Shown: positions 12,140 to 23,539, numbered from the stretch's first letter. The stretch is DNA of 64,000 nt from Dromiciops gliroides (GCF_019393635.1 NC_057864.1:445726822-445790821), one strand, 5' to 3'. Program-made: numbers and translations. The notes: generated by a model not told the origin, from the letters alone.

Positions 12140-13150
12140 TTCCATTCCAGTCCAATAGGTATTTATTAAGTGCCTACTATGTGCAATTTAGTGTAGTAAG
12201 CTCTGGGAATATGAAAACATAATGAAAAAGTAGATCCTTCCAAAATGCCTACTATGTTCCAGGTACTATGTGAATAATGACAAAAATGAAACATTCCCTG
12301 ACCTGAAGTGGCTTAATACATTCTATCAGGATAAAAACAAATACATAGTATATAGAAGATAAATACAAGGTAATGGGGTAGAGGGTTTTGGGAGGAACGT
12401 TAACAGCAGGGAAAGGGACTGAGATGGAGGAGGAGGGGGAAGATCTCTCCTAGGAGACGGCATGTGAGCTGAATTATGAAGGAAACTAGCAGTTCTAGGA
12501 TTGACAGCGAGGTGGTACGGTCAACAGAACACCAGGTCTGGAGTTAGGAAGACCTAAGTTTAAATCCAACCTCAGAAACTTGCTAGCTCTGTAACCTTGG
12601 GCAAGTCACTTTACCCTGTTTGCCTCAGTTTCCTCATCTGTAAAAATGAACTGGAGAAGGAAATTTCTAGTATCTCTGCCAAGAAAATCCCAAATGAGAT
12701 CACTGAGAGTTGGACACAACTGAAACAACTGAAACAACTGAATGACAAACACAAAGGGATTCTGAGTGGTAGAAGTGAGAAAGGAATCTATTCCCAGAAT
12801 AGGGGACAGCCTGTGAAAAGTCACAGAGGTAGGAGTCTGGCAAGTAGTCTACTTTTGCTGGATTGTAGAGTATAAGTAGGAGAATGATGTGACAAAGGCT
12901 TGGAAAGGTCGATTAGAGCTCAGTTGGGATGGGCTTTAAGTGCCAAGCTGAGGAGTTTATACTTTAACCTGGAGGTCATAGGAAATTGTTGAGGTTTCTT
13001 GGGCAAAGGATCTGTGCCTTAGGAAGCTTTTTTGGTTGGTTTTGTCGCAGATGGTTTGGGGAGGGTAAAAACTGGAATCCAAGAGCTAAGTTCAGAAGGT
13101 CTTGCTTCCTGATAGTCAAGATAATGAGGAAATATGAACTAGGGATGGTG
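12140..13150 (-). repeat. L2 LINE relic interrupted by a SINE
   Basis: From GGTATTTATTAAGTGCCTAC through GCTGGATTGTAGAGTATAAG and GGAGGTCATAGGAAATTG, the L2 antisense order; the SINE at 12505-12745 splits it. Confidence 0.7.
12505..12745 (+). repeat. Long-type CORE-SINE
   Basis: Full long form with TGCCTCAGTTTCCTCATCTG and a CAACTGAAACAACTGAAACA end. Confidence 0.9.
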
Positions 13151-13159
13151 GCGGGATGA

Positions 13160-13645
13160 GTAAAAAGAAGGGAGAGCTGTCATGAAAATAGAATCACCAA
13201 GACTACACTTGTAGCTGTGAATACACATCACCCATCCATGAAGCCAAGAAGCAGCTTCCTCCTGGGCTAGTCCAGCTCTCAGTGCTACAGAAAGTAATGG
13301 GCGATTACAGAAAGTGAATCGGTATCCCTGAGCTCCAGAGGTTATGGGGTCCCTCCTCTTTCCATCCTTCTCTGTGACAGTCTTTGACCCTCTATCTTTC
13401 TGACACAGGTCCGAATTCCCCTTTATCTTCTTCAGAGTCTTTTCCTTCTTAATACCTTCCTCAAAACACTTCTAAGTTCCAAGTAATTATGACACTTTAA
13501 AGAGGAAAGGTGAGATGATATTCATGTAGTGAGTGGGAAGGTATGATAGAAATATGGCTGGATACCTGGATTCCTAACTTTTTTTTTCCTGTATTACCAT
13601 ATTGGACCACTCAGGTCTTTGTTCCCCCATCCCCTGTAGAAGGTC
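13160..13645. other. Intron stretch with no recognised element
   Basis: No splice-bounded exon or repeat family that I can support. Confidence 0.5.
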
Positions 13646-13649
13646 AACC

Positions 13650-13720
13650 CAGTCTAGTGCTTGCTTACATAGTGCCTCAAACACAGTTGGTGCTTAATAA
13701 ATGCTTGTTGACTTGATTCA
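13650..13720 (+). repeat. L2 3' end
   Basis: CTAGTGCTTGCTTACATAGTG then TTGGTGCTTAATAAATGCTT. Confidence 0.6.
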
Positions 13721-13839
13721 CGTTGGCATATCTAGATAGAACTCTAATGGGTAGAAAAGATGTGATGGATGATTAGATCCATAAATTGATGGAAAATTAT
13801 TTTTCCCCAAGTCAGAACTCTTAAAATGTGTGAACTCTT

Positions 13840-14003
13840 GGGGCAGCTAGGTGGCACAGTGGATAGAGCACCAGCCCTGGAGTCAGGAGTACCTGAGTTC
13901 AAATCTGGCCTCAGACACTTTACATACTTACTAGCTTTGTGACCCTGGGCAAGTCACTTAACCCCAATTGCCTTACCAAAAACAAAACAACAACAACAAC
14001 AAC
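13840..14003 (+). repeat. Short-type CORE-SINE with (CAA)n tail
   Basis: Full element; AAAATGTGTGAACTCT occurs at both flanks. Confidence 0.96.
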
Positions 14004-14804
14004 AAAATGTGTGAACTCTGCTTTGTAAACTTTAGAGCACCACAGAGATGGGAGTTGTTATTATCTCATCTCATTTGGGCTCCCTCTTGTCCTCCCTACC
14101 CCCTATAATATCTTTCTCCTTCTCTATCCTCTTTTGGTCTAATGGTATATGTGTTAGACATCCAGGATAGTATTCCATGCCAGGTTCCAGGTTAGGGTCC
14201 TCATAACTAAAGAAGGGAAGAGAAATCTCTTAAAGCAACAAGGAAGTGGTGTTTTGGCCCACAAAGCCCTTGTATGAAGTGTGCCAAACTCAATCTTTTC
14301 AGTGCTCTTCCTGTGTGTATTGAGGTCTTTGAGCAGAGAAGGGCTAGCCTCCTCTTGGAGATCCTGAAGGCTCAGGTGAGGGTTAGAGTAGATGATTCCT
14401 GAGGTCCTTCCAACCCTGAGATTCTGTGGGCCTATGACTGAACCAGCCACTCTGCTCTTTGCATACAAAGCCTTATTCTCCAGCATAATTGCAGCCAGCT
14501 CTGGCTGGCTGTTATCTTGCAGGCCACAGCCTGTGGAACTTTGCCCTTTTGGTTTGTATGTGGGTTGAAGAGTCTGACTAATTAAAAACAAATTGTGATT
14601 AGGTTTCCTTCAAGCATCTTATGGGCTTTCGGGGGATTCTTTTTGTTATGTGGCCCTGTGGCATAGATAAGGCTTGTGCCAAAGCATCTCAGCAATGGAA
14701 ATGGGATGGGGGGTCAGGAATGTGCTGCCCCTCCCTACCTCAGAGATAATGGTTCTTATGTTGGTGGAGGGTATGTTTTTCATGTTATTTTTCAGTATTA
14801 ATAA

Positions 14805-15010
14805 TAATAACTAACACTACATATGTTATCACTTGTTGCCCACAACTCTGTGAAGTAGATACTATTATCCCAATTTTACATATAAGGAAACTGAGATTGA
14901 GCGAGGTAAAGAGATTTAAATGCCTAGGGTCACAAACAGCTAATAAGCATCTGAAGTAGAATTCAAACTCAAGTCATTTGGACTCTGAGTGGAGCACTCA
15001 CTCTATCTCA
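14805..15010 (-). repeat. MIR SINE
   Basis: ATACTATTATCCCAATTTTACA, GGAAACTGAGATTGAG and the reversed core CACAAACAGCTAATAAGC. Confidence 0.75.
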
Positions 15011-15039
15011 GTATAAGTTGTAAACTGGACCATTTACAC

Positions 15040-15400
15040 CAGGGCTTCTTGAACTTTTTCCACTCACAAACCCTTTCTACCCGAGAAGTTTTTATGCAAC
15101 CCTGGGTATATAGGTATATAAAATAGATATGCATAACCTTTTACTGTTGCCAAATTTTTCGTGACCCCCACATTCAGTTATGTGACTCCATATGGAGTTG
15201 CAACCCACAGTTTTTTTGTTTTTTTGGTTTTTTTTTTGTGGGGCAATGGGGGTTAAGTGACTTGCCCAGGGTCACACAGCTAGTAAGTGTCAAGTGTCTG
15301 GGGCTGGATTTGAACTCAGGTCCTCCTGAATTCAGGGCCAGTGCTTTATCCAGTGCTCCACCTAGCTGCCCCCCGCAACCCACAGTTTTAAGAAGCTTTG
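15040..15400. mobile_element. Short non-autonomous DNA transposon, copy 2, split by a SINE
   Basis: CAGGGCTTCTTGAACTTTTT at the left and AGTTTTAAGAAGCTTTG at the right; the interior (AACCCTGGGTATATAGGTAT) matches the reverse of copy 1. A SINE at 15211-15374 sits inside, duplicating GCAACCCACAGTTTT. Confidence 0.75.
15211..15374 (-). repeat. Short-type CORE-SINE inside a DNA transposon
   Basis: Full element with T-rich tail; target copies GCAACCCACAGTTTT at about 15199 and 15376. Confidence 0.95.
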
Positions 15401-16157
15401 ATTTGGAGAATCTCATTTTAGAAAAATACCCAAGTATTTGTTTAATATATAAGTATCTTAAAAACATCAGCATTGTTGCATTGCCTTTTCTCTTGCCCTT
15501 AGTGTATTTTGACAAATTAATAATAAATGTATTAATTTTCATTGTTTAGAAAATTAGATATTTAAATTAAATAGCTTTGTGGGGTGTACTTTTTTTTTTT
15601 TAAATCCATTGGCCTGGCCAGAATCCTTCCCAAAGCTTCTGGCTGATGGCAGCAACATCTCTAACCTGAAGAAGCTGACTCCTTATACCACTTATCCCAC
15701 TGTTGGCTGTATTTCCAAATAGTCTAAGAATTATTACTTGTCCCAAAGACTTTATTTCTCTTAGGCCCATGTTAATTTATTTGCTTCTATTAGAACTTTA
15801 ATTTTGCAAAGTACTTTACAATTCAGCAACATGACTCTCTGGGGCTATTTGACCATCTCCAATTTCCTTGGTCTGACTTTTTAAAAAATTATTATTAAAT
15901 ATTATAATCTTAAGCACTTTTCCAGAAGAAAAAAAAATGTAATGCGTGGCCATTGAATTCTAAACTGTTCTTATTTCTCAGAATTCTCTTCCTATCTTTT
16001 TCAGTGTTCAAGCAAACATTTTACATCATTTCAGTAATGTGTATATGGCTGTGTTCTTTAGCCTGATATTTCAGGTATACTTGTTTTGACTTTGAAAATA
16101 ATGCCACTCCCCAATCTTGAAGAAGTTTGACATTTCAGAATTGTCCAGTGGGTGTTC

Positions 16158-16182
16158 TCATGGGTGTCTGTCTGTCTGTCTT

Positions 16183-16213
<31 letters not shown>

Positions 16214-16375
16214 CCTTCCCCCTCCCCTTCTCCCCTTTTCCCCCTCTCCCTCCCTCCTTCTCCCTCTCCCTTTCTCTCCCTCTCTCTCTCTTCCTCTCCC
16301 CATCTCCTTCTCCCTCTTTCTCTTTCTCCCTCTACCCTCTCCTTCTCCCTCTCTCCCTCCCTCCCCTACTTGTCA
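16158..16375. repeat. Polypyrimidine (TCTC/CCCT) low-complexity tract
   Basis: Nearly 220 bp of almost pure C and T on this strand, starting as (TGTC)n then mixed CT. Confidence 0.97.
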
Positions 16376-16418
16376 TTTGAAATGGATATTGCATGGCTTC
16401 CTATTAAGAAGTATAGGA

Positions 16419-16578
16419 GGGGCAGCTAGGTGGCACAGTGGATAGAGCACCAGCCCTGGAGTTAGGAGGACCTGAGTTCAAATCCGGCTTCAGACACTTA
16501 ACACTTACCAGCTGTGTGACCCTGGGCAAGTCACTTAACCCCAACTGCCTCACCAAAAAACAAAAAACAAAACAAAAA
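16419..16578 (+). repeat. Short-type CORE-SINE
   Basis: Full element; flanks AAGAAGTATAGG and AAGAAGTACAGG. Confidence 0.96.
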
Positions 16579-16624
16579 AAGAAGTACAGGGAGGGTATGA
16601 GTGAGTAGTGGGCTATTGACCCAT

Positions 16625-16862
16625 TTCATGGCTAAGATTTACCCAGTGTTTCCAAGTTTGTAAAGTACTTCTTATGTATCATCTCCTTTGACCCTCACAA
16701 ATAGGTACTGTTATTATGCATATCTTACGGAGAAGGAAACTGAGCTGAGCAAGGTTGAGTGACTTTACCTGCTAGTAAGTGTCTGAGGGAGGATTTGAAT
16801 TTAGTTCGTTCTGGCTCCAAGTCCAGTGCTCTATCCACTGCTGTGCCATCTGGCTTCCTCTC
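16625..16862 (-). repeat. MIR SINE
   Basis: Full reversed MIR from TTTACCCAGTGTTTCC through GTACTGTTATTATGC and ending at the CTATCCACTGCTGTGCCATC block. Confidence 0.75.
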
Positions 16863-17055
16863 TTTTTAGGGTCCTATTTCCTGAGGTGTTTAGAAATTGA
16901 TCTGCCCAGAGAGCAGTTTTATATTCTGCACTAGTCTTAGGAATATTTCCGCAACGTGGTCATTTTATTCCTCTGTTATTTTCCAGGTTTGGGTACAAAG
17001 ACCCTGATCCATACACTCCACTGACTACGCTTTCTCGTTTGATTGCCCACTCTAG

Positions 17056-17361
17056 ATGACATGTCTTTTGATGTCTCCTGGTTCGCCATCCATTCCTTTA
17101 CCTTGGACAAACCAGCTGTCCTCCTGTCTTCGTTGGATCGGAAAGGCATTGTGAACAAGGCCCGGAGAACCTGGAAGAGTGACCTGAGCCTAGAGAAGAC
17201 CAGCGTGATGGAGTTCCTTCTACAAGTTCACGGCTCTGAGGACCAAGATTTTGGCAACTACTTTTGTGCTGTGATACCATGGATCAAGTCGACCACAGGG
17301 TCCTGGCAGCGGGAGACAGAGATCAAATCCAAGCCCATCTTTGTAACAGTGAAAATGGATG
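17056..17361 (+). CDS. PTGFRN: PTGFRN exon: second half of the last Ig domain
   Basis: This 306-bp exon, 11.4 kb downstream of the previous one, completes the last Ig-like domain. The G that ends the earlier exon joins AT here to give Asp, and the reading continues DMSFDVSW, containing the core Ig tryptophan. The second Ig cysteine is TGT at 17265-17267 in the context DFGNYFCAV, the standard D-x-G-x-Y-x-C pattern. The segment PWIKSTTGSW corresponds to the EWI-type region of this subfamily, with Pro in place of Glu. The exon ends phase 1 at GTAAGG. The acceptor (CCACTCTAG) is only moderately pyrimidine-rich. In CD101 the equivalent Ig domains are each held in one exon, so the split here is a PTGFRN-specific feature of this domain. 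Confidence 0.96.
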
Positions 17362-17576
17362 GTAAGGACATCACGTGCTTGTTTTTCTCAGTGTTTGTGA
17401 AGTGCCCTCTGTCTGCTTTATTGTAGCCAACAGCACAGGGACCTACCTAGTGTGAACAATTTGTCTCAGTGAATATTGCTTTCTATCTAGGACAGGGATG
17501 ATTCTTAGCTTTTGAAGGGATAATAGATCCCTTTAACAGGCTGGTGAAGTCTATGGAAGCCCTCTCAGTATATTGT

Positions 17577-17744
17577 TTTGTTTTGTTTTTATCACTTTTT
17601 TTTTTTTTTAGTGAGGCAATTAGGGTTAAGTGACTTGCCCAGGGTCACACAGCTAGTAAGTGTTAAGTGCCTGAGGCTGGATTTGAACTCAGGTACTCCT
17701 GACTCCAGGGCCGGTGCTCTATCCACTGTGCCACCTAGCTGCCC
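17577..17744 (-). repeat. Short-type CORE-SINE in PTGFRN intron
   Basis: Full element; CAGTATATTGTTTT at both flanks. Confidence 0.96.
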
Positions 17745-18114
17745 CTCAGTATATTGTTTTTTAAATGTGTAAAATAAAATACATAGGATTACAAAGAAAG
17801 TCAATCATGCCAAGATGTGGCTATTAAAGTATTAAAAAAAAAAACCAACAAATTCAGGTTCCCCCTCAAATTTGTTCATGGGGGTCTGTGAACCCCAGGT
17901 TAAGAATCTCTGATTTTGACATGGGTCTAAACCTAACCACCACAGAAGAAATAAGTAGCTAAAGCTGATTGGTTCTAGCTGGTGTAGACCTGTTAAGAAG
18001 ATGCTAGATATCTTCATGCCCTTTGAACTTCTGTGGAAATGCCCTCCTTGCTTCCTCCTGTTCTTAACTTGGATTTTTTCCCAGATGTAATGGGAAGGGG
18101 GAAGGAACGATTTA

Positions 18115-18245
18115 ATTAAACAGATGTTTATCAGGTTCCTGCTGTGTGGGGATCATAGAACTAGGCCCTAGGGGAGATACAAAGTTCAAACCCTTCCCTG
18201 TCCTGATGGATCTTTCAGTCTAGTAGGGAAAACGACTACAGAAAA
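18115..18245 (-). repeat. L2 fragment
   Basis: ACAGATGTTTATCAGGTTCC then CTTCCCTGTCCTGATGGATC, L2 antisense order. Confidence 0.6.
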
Positions 18246-18844
18246 TATGTCCATTTTCTAGATAAAGCCAACTGTGTAGAGAGACCCACCCCAGACCCAT
18301 CCTCCCCCATTTGATGCAACATGAGATTAGCAACTCACCCCTTTGACACAAACATCAGTTACTTCTTAGAATCGATACTAGACTAAAGACTGACCGCCCA
18401 TTTCCTCTCTGCCAGCCTGCAGGACTGTCAGTGTGTGGGTGGGTGGGGAAAGCAGGCTTTCCGTTTTGGGTAGACATTGTTGGGTTTATGTGACAACTAT
18501 TGATGTTTTACCTCCATATGTGAGTATTGGTGTAAAGCAACTCAATGCATGAAAATGTAGTTTTGTAGAAAATATTAATAGTGACGATTTGCTTTGCAAA
18601 AGGATCCACATAGTATTTCTTTAATTTGCCAGTTTTGATCATGTTTGACTTACAAACATTTGAATTTCTTCACAAATTTTGGGAACACATATACTGATCT
18701 AAAAGTAAGGTATCCTTCATTGGGAGGCAGGGGGACCAATGTATGTGATTTCCTCAGCACAGGGAACTCCTAGTGAAGAAACATTTCCAGTGTTCTAGAA
18801 TGCCCTCTCTTCCATAACTTATAATCTTAGAGAGTTACCATGAA

Positions 18845-18965
18845 CACAGAGTGGTTAAGCATCTTGCCCAAGGTCATACAACCAGAATGAATCAGATAGA
18901 ATTTGAATCCAGGTCTTCCCGACTCCAGGGCTGGCTCTCTCTCTATCCAGTGTGTCACGCTGCCT
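18845..18965 (-). repeat. Old MIR/CORE-SINE relic
   Basis: GGTTAAGCATCTTGCCCAAG, GAATTTGAATCCAGGTCTTC, then a worn head. Confidence 0.65.
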
Positions 18966-19011
18966 CTCATGAGGAATTCTTATAGTCTCCAACCCCCTGT
19001 TAATTAAAAAA

Positions 19012-19190
19012 AGGGGGGGGGGCAGAGCCAAGATGGCGGAAGAAAGGCAGTGACTCGCTTGAGGTCTCCCCAAGACTCCTCCAAATACCTTCAAATAATG
19101 CCATAAGACAATTCATGGAGCAGCAGAACCCACAAAAGGACAGGGCGAAATCATTTTCCAGCCATAAAAAATGACACTCAGAGATGGCCA
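19012..19190 (+). repeat. L1 5' end fragment
   Basis: GGGGGGCAGAGCCAAGATGGCGG starts at the beginning of a marsupial L1 5'UTR and continues with CTCGCTTGAGGTCTCCC and GAGCAGCAGAACCCACAAAA. The motif AAGATGGCGG resembles the YY1 site of L1 promoters. It is followed by no L1 body. Confidence 0.7.
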
Positions 19191-19395
19191 AATGAGTTGG
19201 GGTTTTTTCCTCCTACTCCTCACTTGAGAGGACAGAATGGCAGCATTAACCAGGTGAGGAGAACACAGGCCTAGATTCTGCTGTGGTTCTTAACCTATTT
19301 TCCTTACCTGTGGGTCACAAGGGGAAATGACTTACCTCTTTCCTCATCTCCACATAAGACAGAAGTACTGGCATGCCCTGCCTAAGTCATGGGAC

Positions 19396-19543
19396 TTTTT
19401 TTTTTTTTTTTGTGGGGCAGTGGGGGTTAAGTGACTTGCCCAGGGTCACACAGCTAGTAAGTGTCAAGTGTCTGAGGTCGGATTTGAACTCAGGTCCTGA
19501 ATCCAGGGCCGGTGCTCTATCCACTGCACCACTTAGCCGCCCC
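19396..19543 (-). repeat. Short-type CORE-SINE
   Basis: Full element; GTCATGGGACTTTTT at both flanks, 200 bp before the last PTGFRN exon. Confidence 0.96.
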
Positions 19544-19752
19544 TGTCATGGGACTTTTTGAGATAGTATTTAGTAAGTCCTGAATAAATGTCTGGGTGGA
19601 ATCAAATTGAATTTGGGAGAAGGGACATCAGGCTAATTAAAAAGCAAGTAATTAAGAAAATATTCACCCATTTTGACTGTATGAAGTACCGTCATCAAGA
19701 TCAGACCTGGCTTGGCTGATTTTCTTAACCTTGTTCTTCCTCTTCCACACAG

Positions 19753-19919
19753 TACTGAATGCCTTCAAGTATCCCCTATTAATCGGCATCAGCCTCTCCA
19801 CCGTTATCGGACTCATCTCCTGCCTCATAGGCTACTGCAGCTCTCACTGGTGCTGCAAGAAGGAGGTCCAGGAAACGAGACGAGAACGACGAAGACTCAT
19901 GTCGATGGAAATGGACTAG
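19753..19919 (+). CDS. PTGFRN: PTGFRN last coding exon: transmembrane helix and cytoplasmic tail
   Basis: The last coding exon starts after the acceptor CTTCCACACAG and ends with a TAG at 19917-19919. It gives a juxtamembrane VLNAFKYP, then a hydrophobic helix of about 22 residues (LLIGISLSTVIGLISCLIGY), then a cysteine cluster (CSSHWCC) and a basic tail ending RRRLMSMEMD. Known biology: EWI proteins associate laterally with tetraspanins, juxtamembrane cysteines are palmitoylated, and the basic tail binds ezrin-radixin-moesin proteins. The tail looks near-identical to human, which fits strong constraint. The three exons in this window together give 193 residues; human PTGFRN is about 879 residues, so roughly the last fifth of the protein is present. 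Confidence 0.97.
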
Positions 19920-20260
19920 GCGTGCGTGCCTGGCAAAGATGGACAGTCTTTCTGGGAGAGAGATGGGTGAGAAGAGGACAGTGACATTTTAGAGTGAAGT
20001 GTTTGACACTAACAAAAGAAAAGTCCTCTCTAATCTCAGGTGGGACTTCCAGCTCTCTCTTTTCTGCATGTTAAGAACCGAGAGCACGGGACATGTTTAC
20101 CAGTATTGACTCTTCCAGTGGCACTTTCTGAAGGGACGCTCTTTTCTGGAGATAGCGGTTGTTTCCTAGGGTGGATGTTTTCCCAAGTGAGGCTTTTTAA
20201 ACAGTGAACTTTGTCTGATTTTTTTTCCTTACCCATTTTTAGACCCTCCTATAAACTCTG

Positions 20261-20262
<2 letters not shown>

Positions 20263-20344
<82 letters not shown>

Positions 20345-20360
20345 ATATATATATATATAT
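20263..20360. repeat. (TA)n dinucleotide repeat in the PTGFRN 3'UTR
   Basis: A near-perfect TA run of about 75 bp, then TGTGTG and a further short TA run. In RNA it would fold on itself as a UA hairpin. Confidence 0.97.
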
Positions 20361-21594
20361 TGTCTATTGAGAGGGGTTGTGGAGAGAAGTGGGGTGGCAG
20401 AATTTAAAAACCTTTGTCTTGGATGAATATTAGCTTGCTCACTCCAATAGGTCGGTCGCTGTCGACTTGGAGGCGCTGTTGCTAAGATCTCCTAAATGAG
20501 ACGTGCTAGTACTGCTCACTGCTCAGAGACAGCATGGCACTGTTGCTAAAAGCCACTCTGTGGCTTTTATCATCATCCCCCTATTTTCAGGGGTTTAAGC
20601 TACACATTACATGGAAACTTAGTTTCCTATTGAATTGGAAGGCATTTTTGCTTCTTTGTTCCCTCTGTTCTTTCAGTGTTAGAATATCGGCCACCCTAGA
20701 ACCTGACACTCCACCGAACACCTTACCTTGCCACCTCAGCCTTAAAAATGTAAGTGAAGTAAAAATTCAGCAACCCCCCTCACTAGTGGCAATAGGTAGG
20801 CCTGGGAAGAAATGGAAGACTGGTGGGGGGAGGGATGCCAACTTTTAGCATAGGCAGCTCTGAGTATTCCCTTCCCTCAAGTGAGCATTTGGATGAGCTG
20901 GGGAGGCAGGCCTCCGAGGCTGACCTTGTACTGCTCAGGGGAGGGGTGGCAAAGAGATGGCACATAGAAGAAGCTGCCAGCACCTCCACTCTCCTACCTT
21001 CGAGGCATCCACTTTGGCCGCCACTCTGCTGGGCCCCATGGGAGCACCTGCAGAAACCTAACATTCCGGTCTTGCTGCTTTGACTCCCTCAATAGTTTTG
21101 CCAAGACAGTCTTACCTGAAAGGAATCCAAAACAAGGCGGAAAAGCCATTCTTTTCCATGGCCTTTTTTCATCCACCAGGTCTTTTTAGGAAGCGCAACA
21201 GGGTGTTAAGGGGAGAGGGTATGGTTAGGAAGAGGAATGAAATCCATCTATTTATTCTCACGTAAAGAGCCTGCTGAATGAATACCAGTCTCTTTCGCTT
21301 GACTGTGTCAGTCAGGGATGGGACAGTGGGTCAGAGCAGAGAGAAAGAAATGGTATTTGTCCTGAAGCTCTCTTTTTTTTTCCCTCCTGCTTTTAAAAAA
21401 GATTTCTCCCAGCACTCTCCTGCTTTCCAAAGTGTCTCAGACCCCGGCATGGCCTTTCTGAAGCATCCCAGTGGGGTTTTCTGAGGCCCATTGATGACTC
21501 ATGGCCTAGATTCCTGTCTGCTTTGCTTTTATTCTCTCTCTGAAGGAGCAGTCACAGTGTTGTCTTCCAAGGAAAGGGAGGGTGGGGGGTGGGG

Positions 21595-21617
21595 AATAAA
21601 TTGTTTTGAGCAATAAA
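21595..21617 (+). terminator. PTGFRN: Possible proximal polyadenylation signals of PTGFRN
   Basis: Two AATAAA hexamers lie 17 bp apart (21595-21600 and 21612-21617), about 1.7 kb after the stop codon. They could give a shorter 3'UTR isoform; a third AATAAA occurs at 22558-22563. Usage cannot be judged from sequence. Confidence 0.35.
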
Positions 21618-22859
21618 GTCAGGTCCCAAAGAAGAGCATTCATGCACTCCCATTTCCTCTTAATTGGCAGGATGAGCCCTTCCCTTTCCCCCTCCCCCAG
21701 CTCCTCTTCCCTCCCTCCCTCCCTCTCCTTACCTATTCTCACTGATTACAGTGTCCAGGATCATGTGGGCTTCCATATTGATTCCCCTCTGTTCTGCTAA
21801 TAGAGAGGGTTGCTCACGCAATACTGAGTATTCTCTCTGGGCCACTAGAGTCTTTAGTGCCCAGGGCGAGAATACTCCCTGAGGACAGTAGCAGGGCCCT
21901 GAGCACCCCCACATTGATGCCCTTTATAGAACAAGAGTAGGGATGGCCAGAGGGAGAAACTGTAGGATTTTAATAGCATTGAGTCTTTGTCCTCCCCACC
22001 ACCCACCCGGCAAACCCTGCCCCCCTAACCCCAGCCCTGTGCTAACACTAAAATAGACACCCTTTCTTTGCGGTATTACGTCCAAGGAGAGAGGTGTCAG
22101 GCTTTTCTAAAGGCACCAATTCTCAAATCAAGAAGTTGACATTGGGACTTTTACTAGTAAATAGCCAGCACACTCTGAGCACTTTGGGGTCTTCCATTTT
22201 GCTAAGAGAAAACTCAGGGTTTTCATAACTCAGGCCTTTCTTGTTAGTAGAGAAGGGCGCCCAGCTATTGATGAGGGTGGGGGGAGGTGGAGGGGATGGG
22301 GAACCTTGCTGCCCTGGTAGGGTTGAATGCTATGTAATGGATCGGTTGGCCAATACCACTAGCATTAGCAGGGCTGTGTGGGGAATCGTGCCCTGTGCCT
22401 TTTCCTTTACAAGCTGATGCTGCTGGTCAGAGCTGATACTGCAATGTTAGGAGCTGCCCCAAAATATCTGCTTCCAGAGCTCTTGTGAGGGATGCAGATC
22501 CAGAACACCATGCCAAAAAACAAAACAAAACACAAAAAACCTTGCATTGACTTGGAAAATAAACTTTGCTGATCATTTGTCTGTCTCTCTATCCATCCTC
22601 TCTCTCTTTCTTTAGTGTGAAATGTGTTGGTATGGGCCCTCTTGGGGATACCATGTAGGGGTCCCTGTGGAGAGGTTCCTGCCATCAATAGCAGTTGGAA
22701 TGATGGGGGGGGTGTCCCAGAACCCCTGATGCTGACGAGTCGCCACTTATATTTGTTTATTTGAGCAACTTGATGGTTATAAACATATTCCCTAGAAAAA
22801 GCCTAGGGCTTATTCACAGGAGTGAATCTTAAATAACCAAAATTTATAGACATACTGAA

Positions 22860-22890
22860 GTTGTTGTTGTTGTTATTGTTGTTGTTTTTT
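22860..22890. repeat. (GTT)n microsatellite in the 3'UTR
   Basis: Short run of GTTGTTGTTGTTATTGTTG. Confidence 0.9.
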
Positions 22891-23533
22891 GAAAACACAA
22901 ACTGACACCCTAAAGAAAGTCTCTTGGGACAATGAAAATGCAGAGACTCATCTATCGCATTTAAAGATTTTTTGTTAAGTTCCCTTCATTTGACTGCTAG
23001 TGTTTTCCATTCTCCCCATTCTCCTAGCATTCCCCTGAAATCCCAGCACAGGAAGACCCCTGGTATCAAGACCCTTCTGTCTACTTTCCCTTCTGCATTT
23101 TGTTCTACAGACTCTTGGCAGCCATTACTTTGTCACTGAAGTCAGTGACCCAGAGACTGAGCCTTCCCAGCAGGGACAATAAGCAATATACAACTTGCTA
23201 CTCGCAGAAAAATCTGAACTATTTTTTAGCTTTGCAACTGACAACAGAGGAAGAAGGGAACCAGGGCCCGGGTAAGTGCATTCTTCTTCCTCTGATCCAC
23301 CAAGTTCCTAATGACACACCCGGCATGCACATCGCTTGGGGAGAAAGTATAGACTTTTTCCTACACAAGAAACAACGACCGGAAACACCAGCTCACAAAT
23401 CTACAAAAACTTGCTTAGACAAATGGTTTGCATATTTTTGTCCATACTCAGTGTCATTTGAACTGATTATATTGTGTTTTATACTGTGATCACAAATAAT
23501 ATGCAATACACAGTCTGTTTTTTTTCTAATTTC

Positions 23534-23539
23534 ATTAAA
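23534..23539 (+). terminator. PTGFRN: Probable distal polyadenylation signal of PTGFRN
   Basis: ATTAAA lies after a T-rich run, with a GT-rich stretch (GTTGTGTGTCC) further down near 23625. It is the last good signal before repeats (MIR, CORE-SINE) resume at about 24.2 kb. Cleavage near 23550-23560 is inferred. Confidence 0.55.

Larger units (their letters stand above)
5607..17055 (+). other. PTGFRN: PTGFRN intron (11.4 kb)
   Basis: Bounded by the GTATTT donor and the TCTAG acceptor. It holds L2, CR1/L3, L1, two copies of a small DNA transposon and many SINEs, listed separately. Nothing coding is evident. Confidence 0.9.

Noticed and set aside
14154..14591. 145-codon open frame on the - strand
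   Set aside because: No domain, no splice support and MIR-like traces (TTCCAACCCTGAGATTCTGT). Likely chance.
16058..16445. Overlapping Ser/Leu/Pro-rich and Arg/Glu-rich frames
   Set aside because: All arise from the CT tract; the same holds at 26664-27141 and 62724-63073.
17592..17804. Recurrent peptide GLSDLPRVTQLVSVKCL and its reverse-frame partner in many frames
   Set aside because: This is the conceptual translation of the CORE-SINE in each orientation, repeated through the window.
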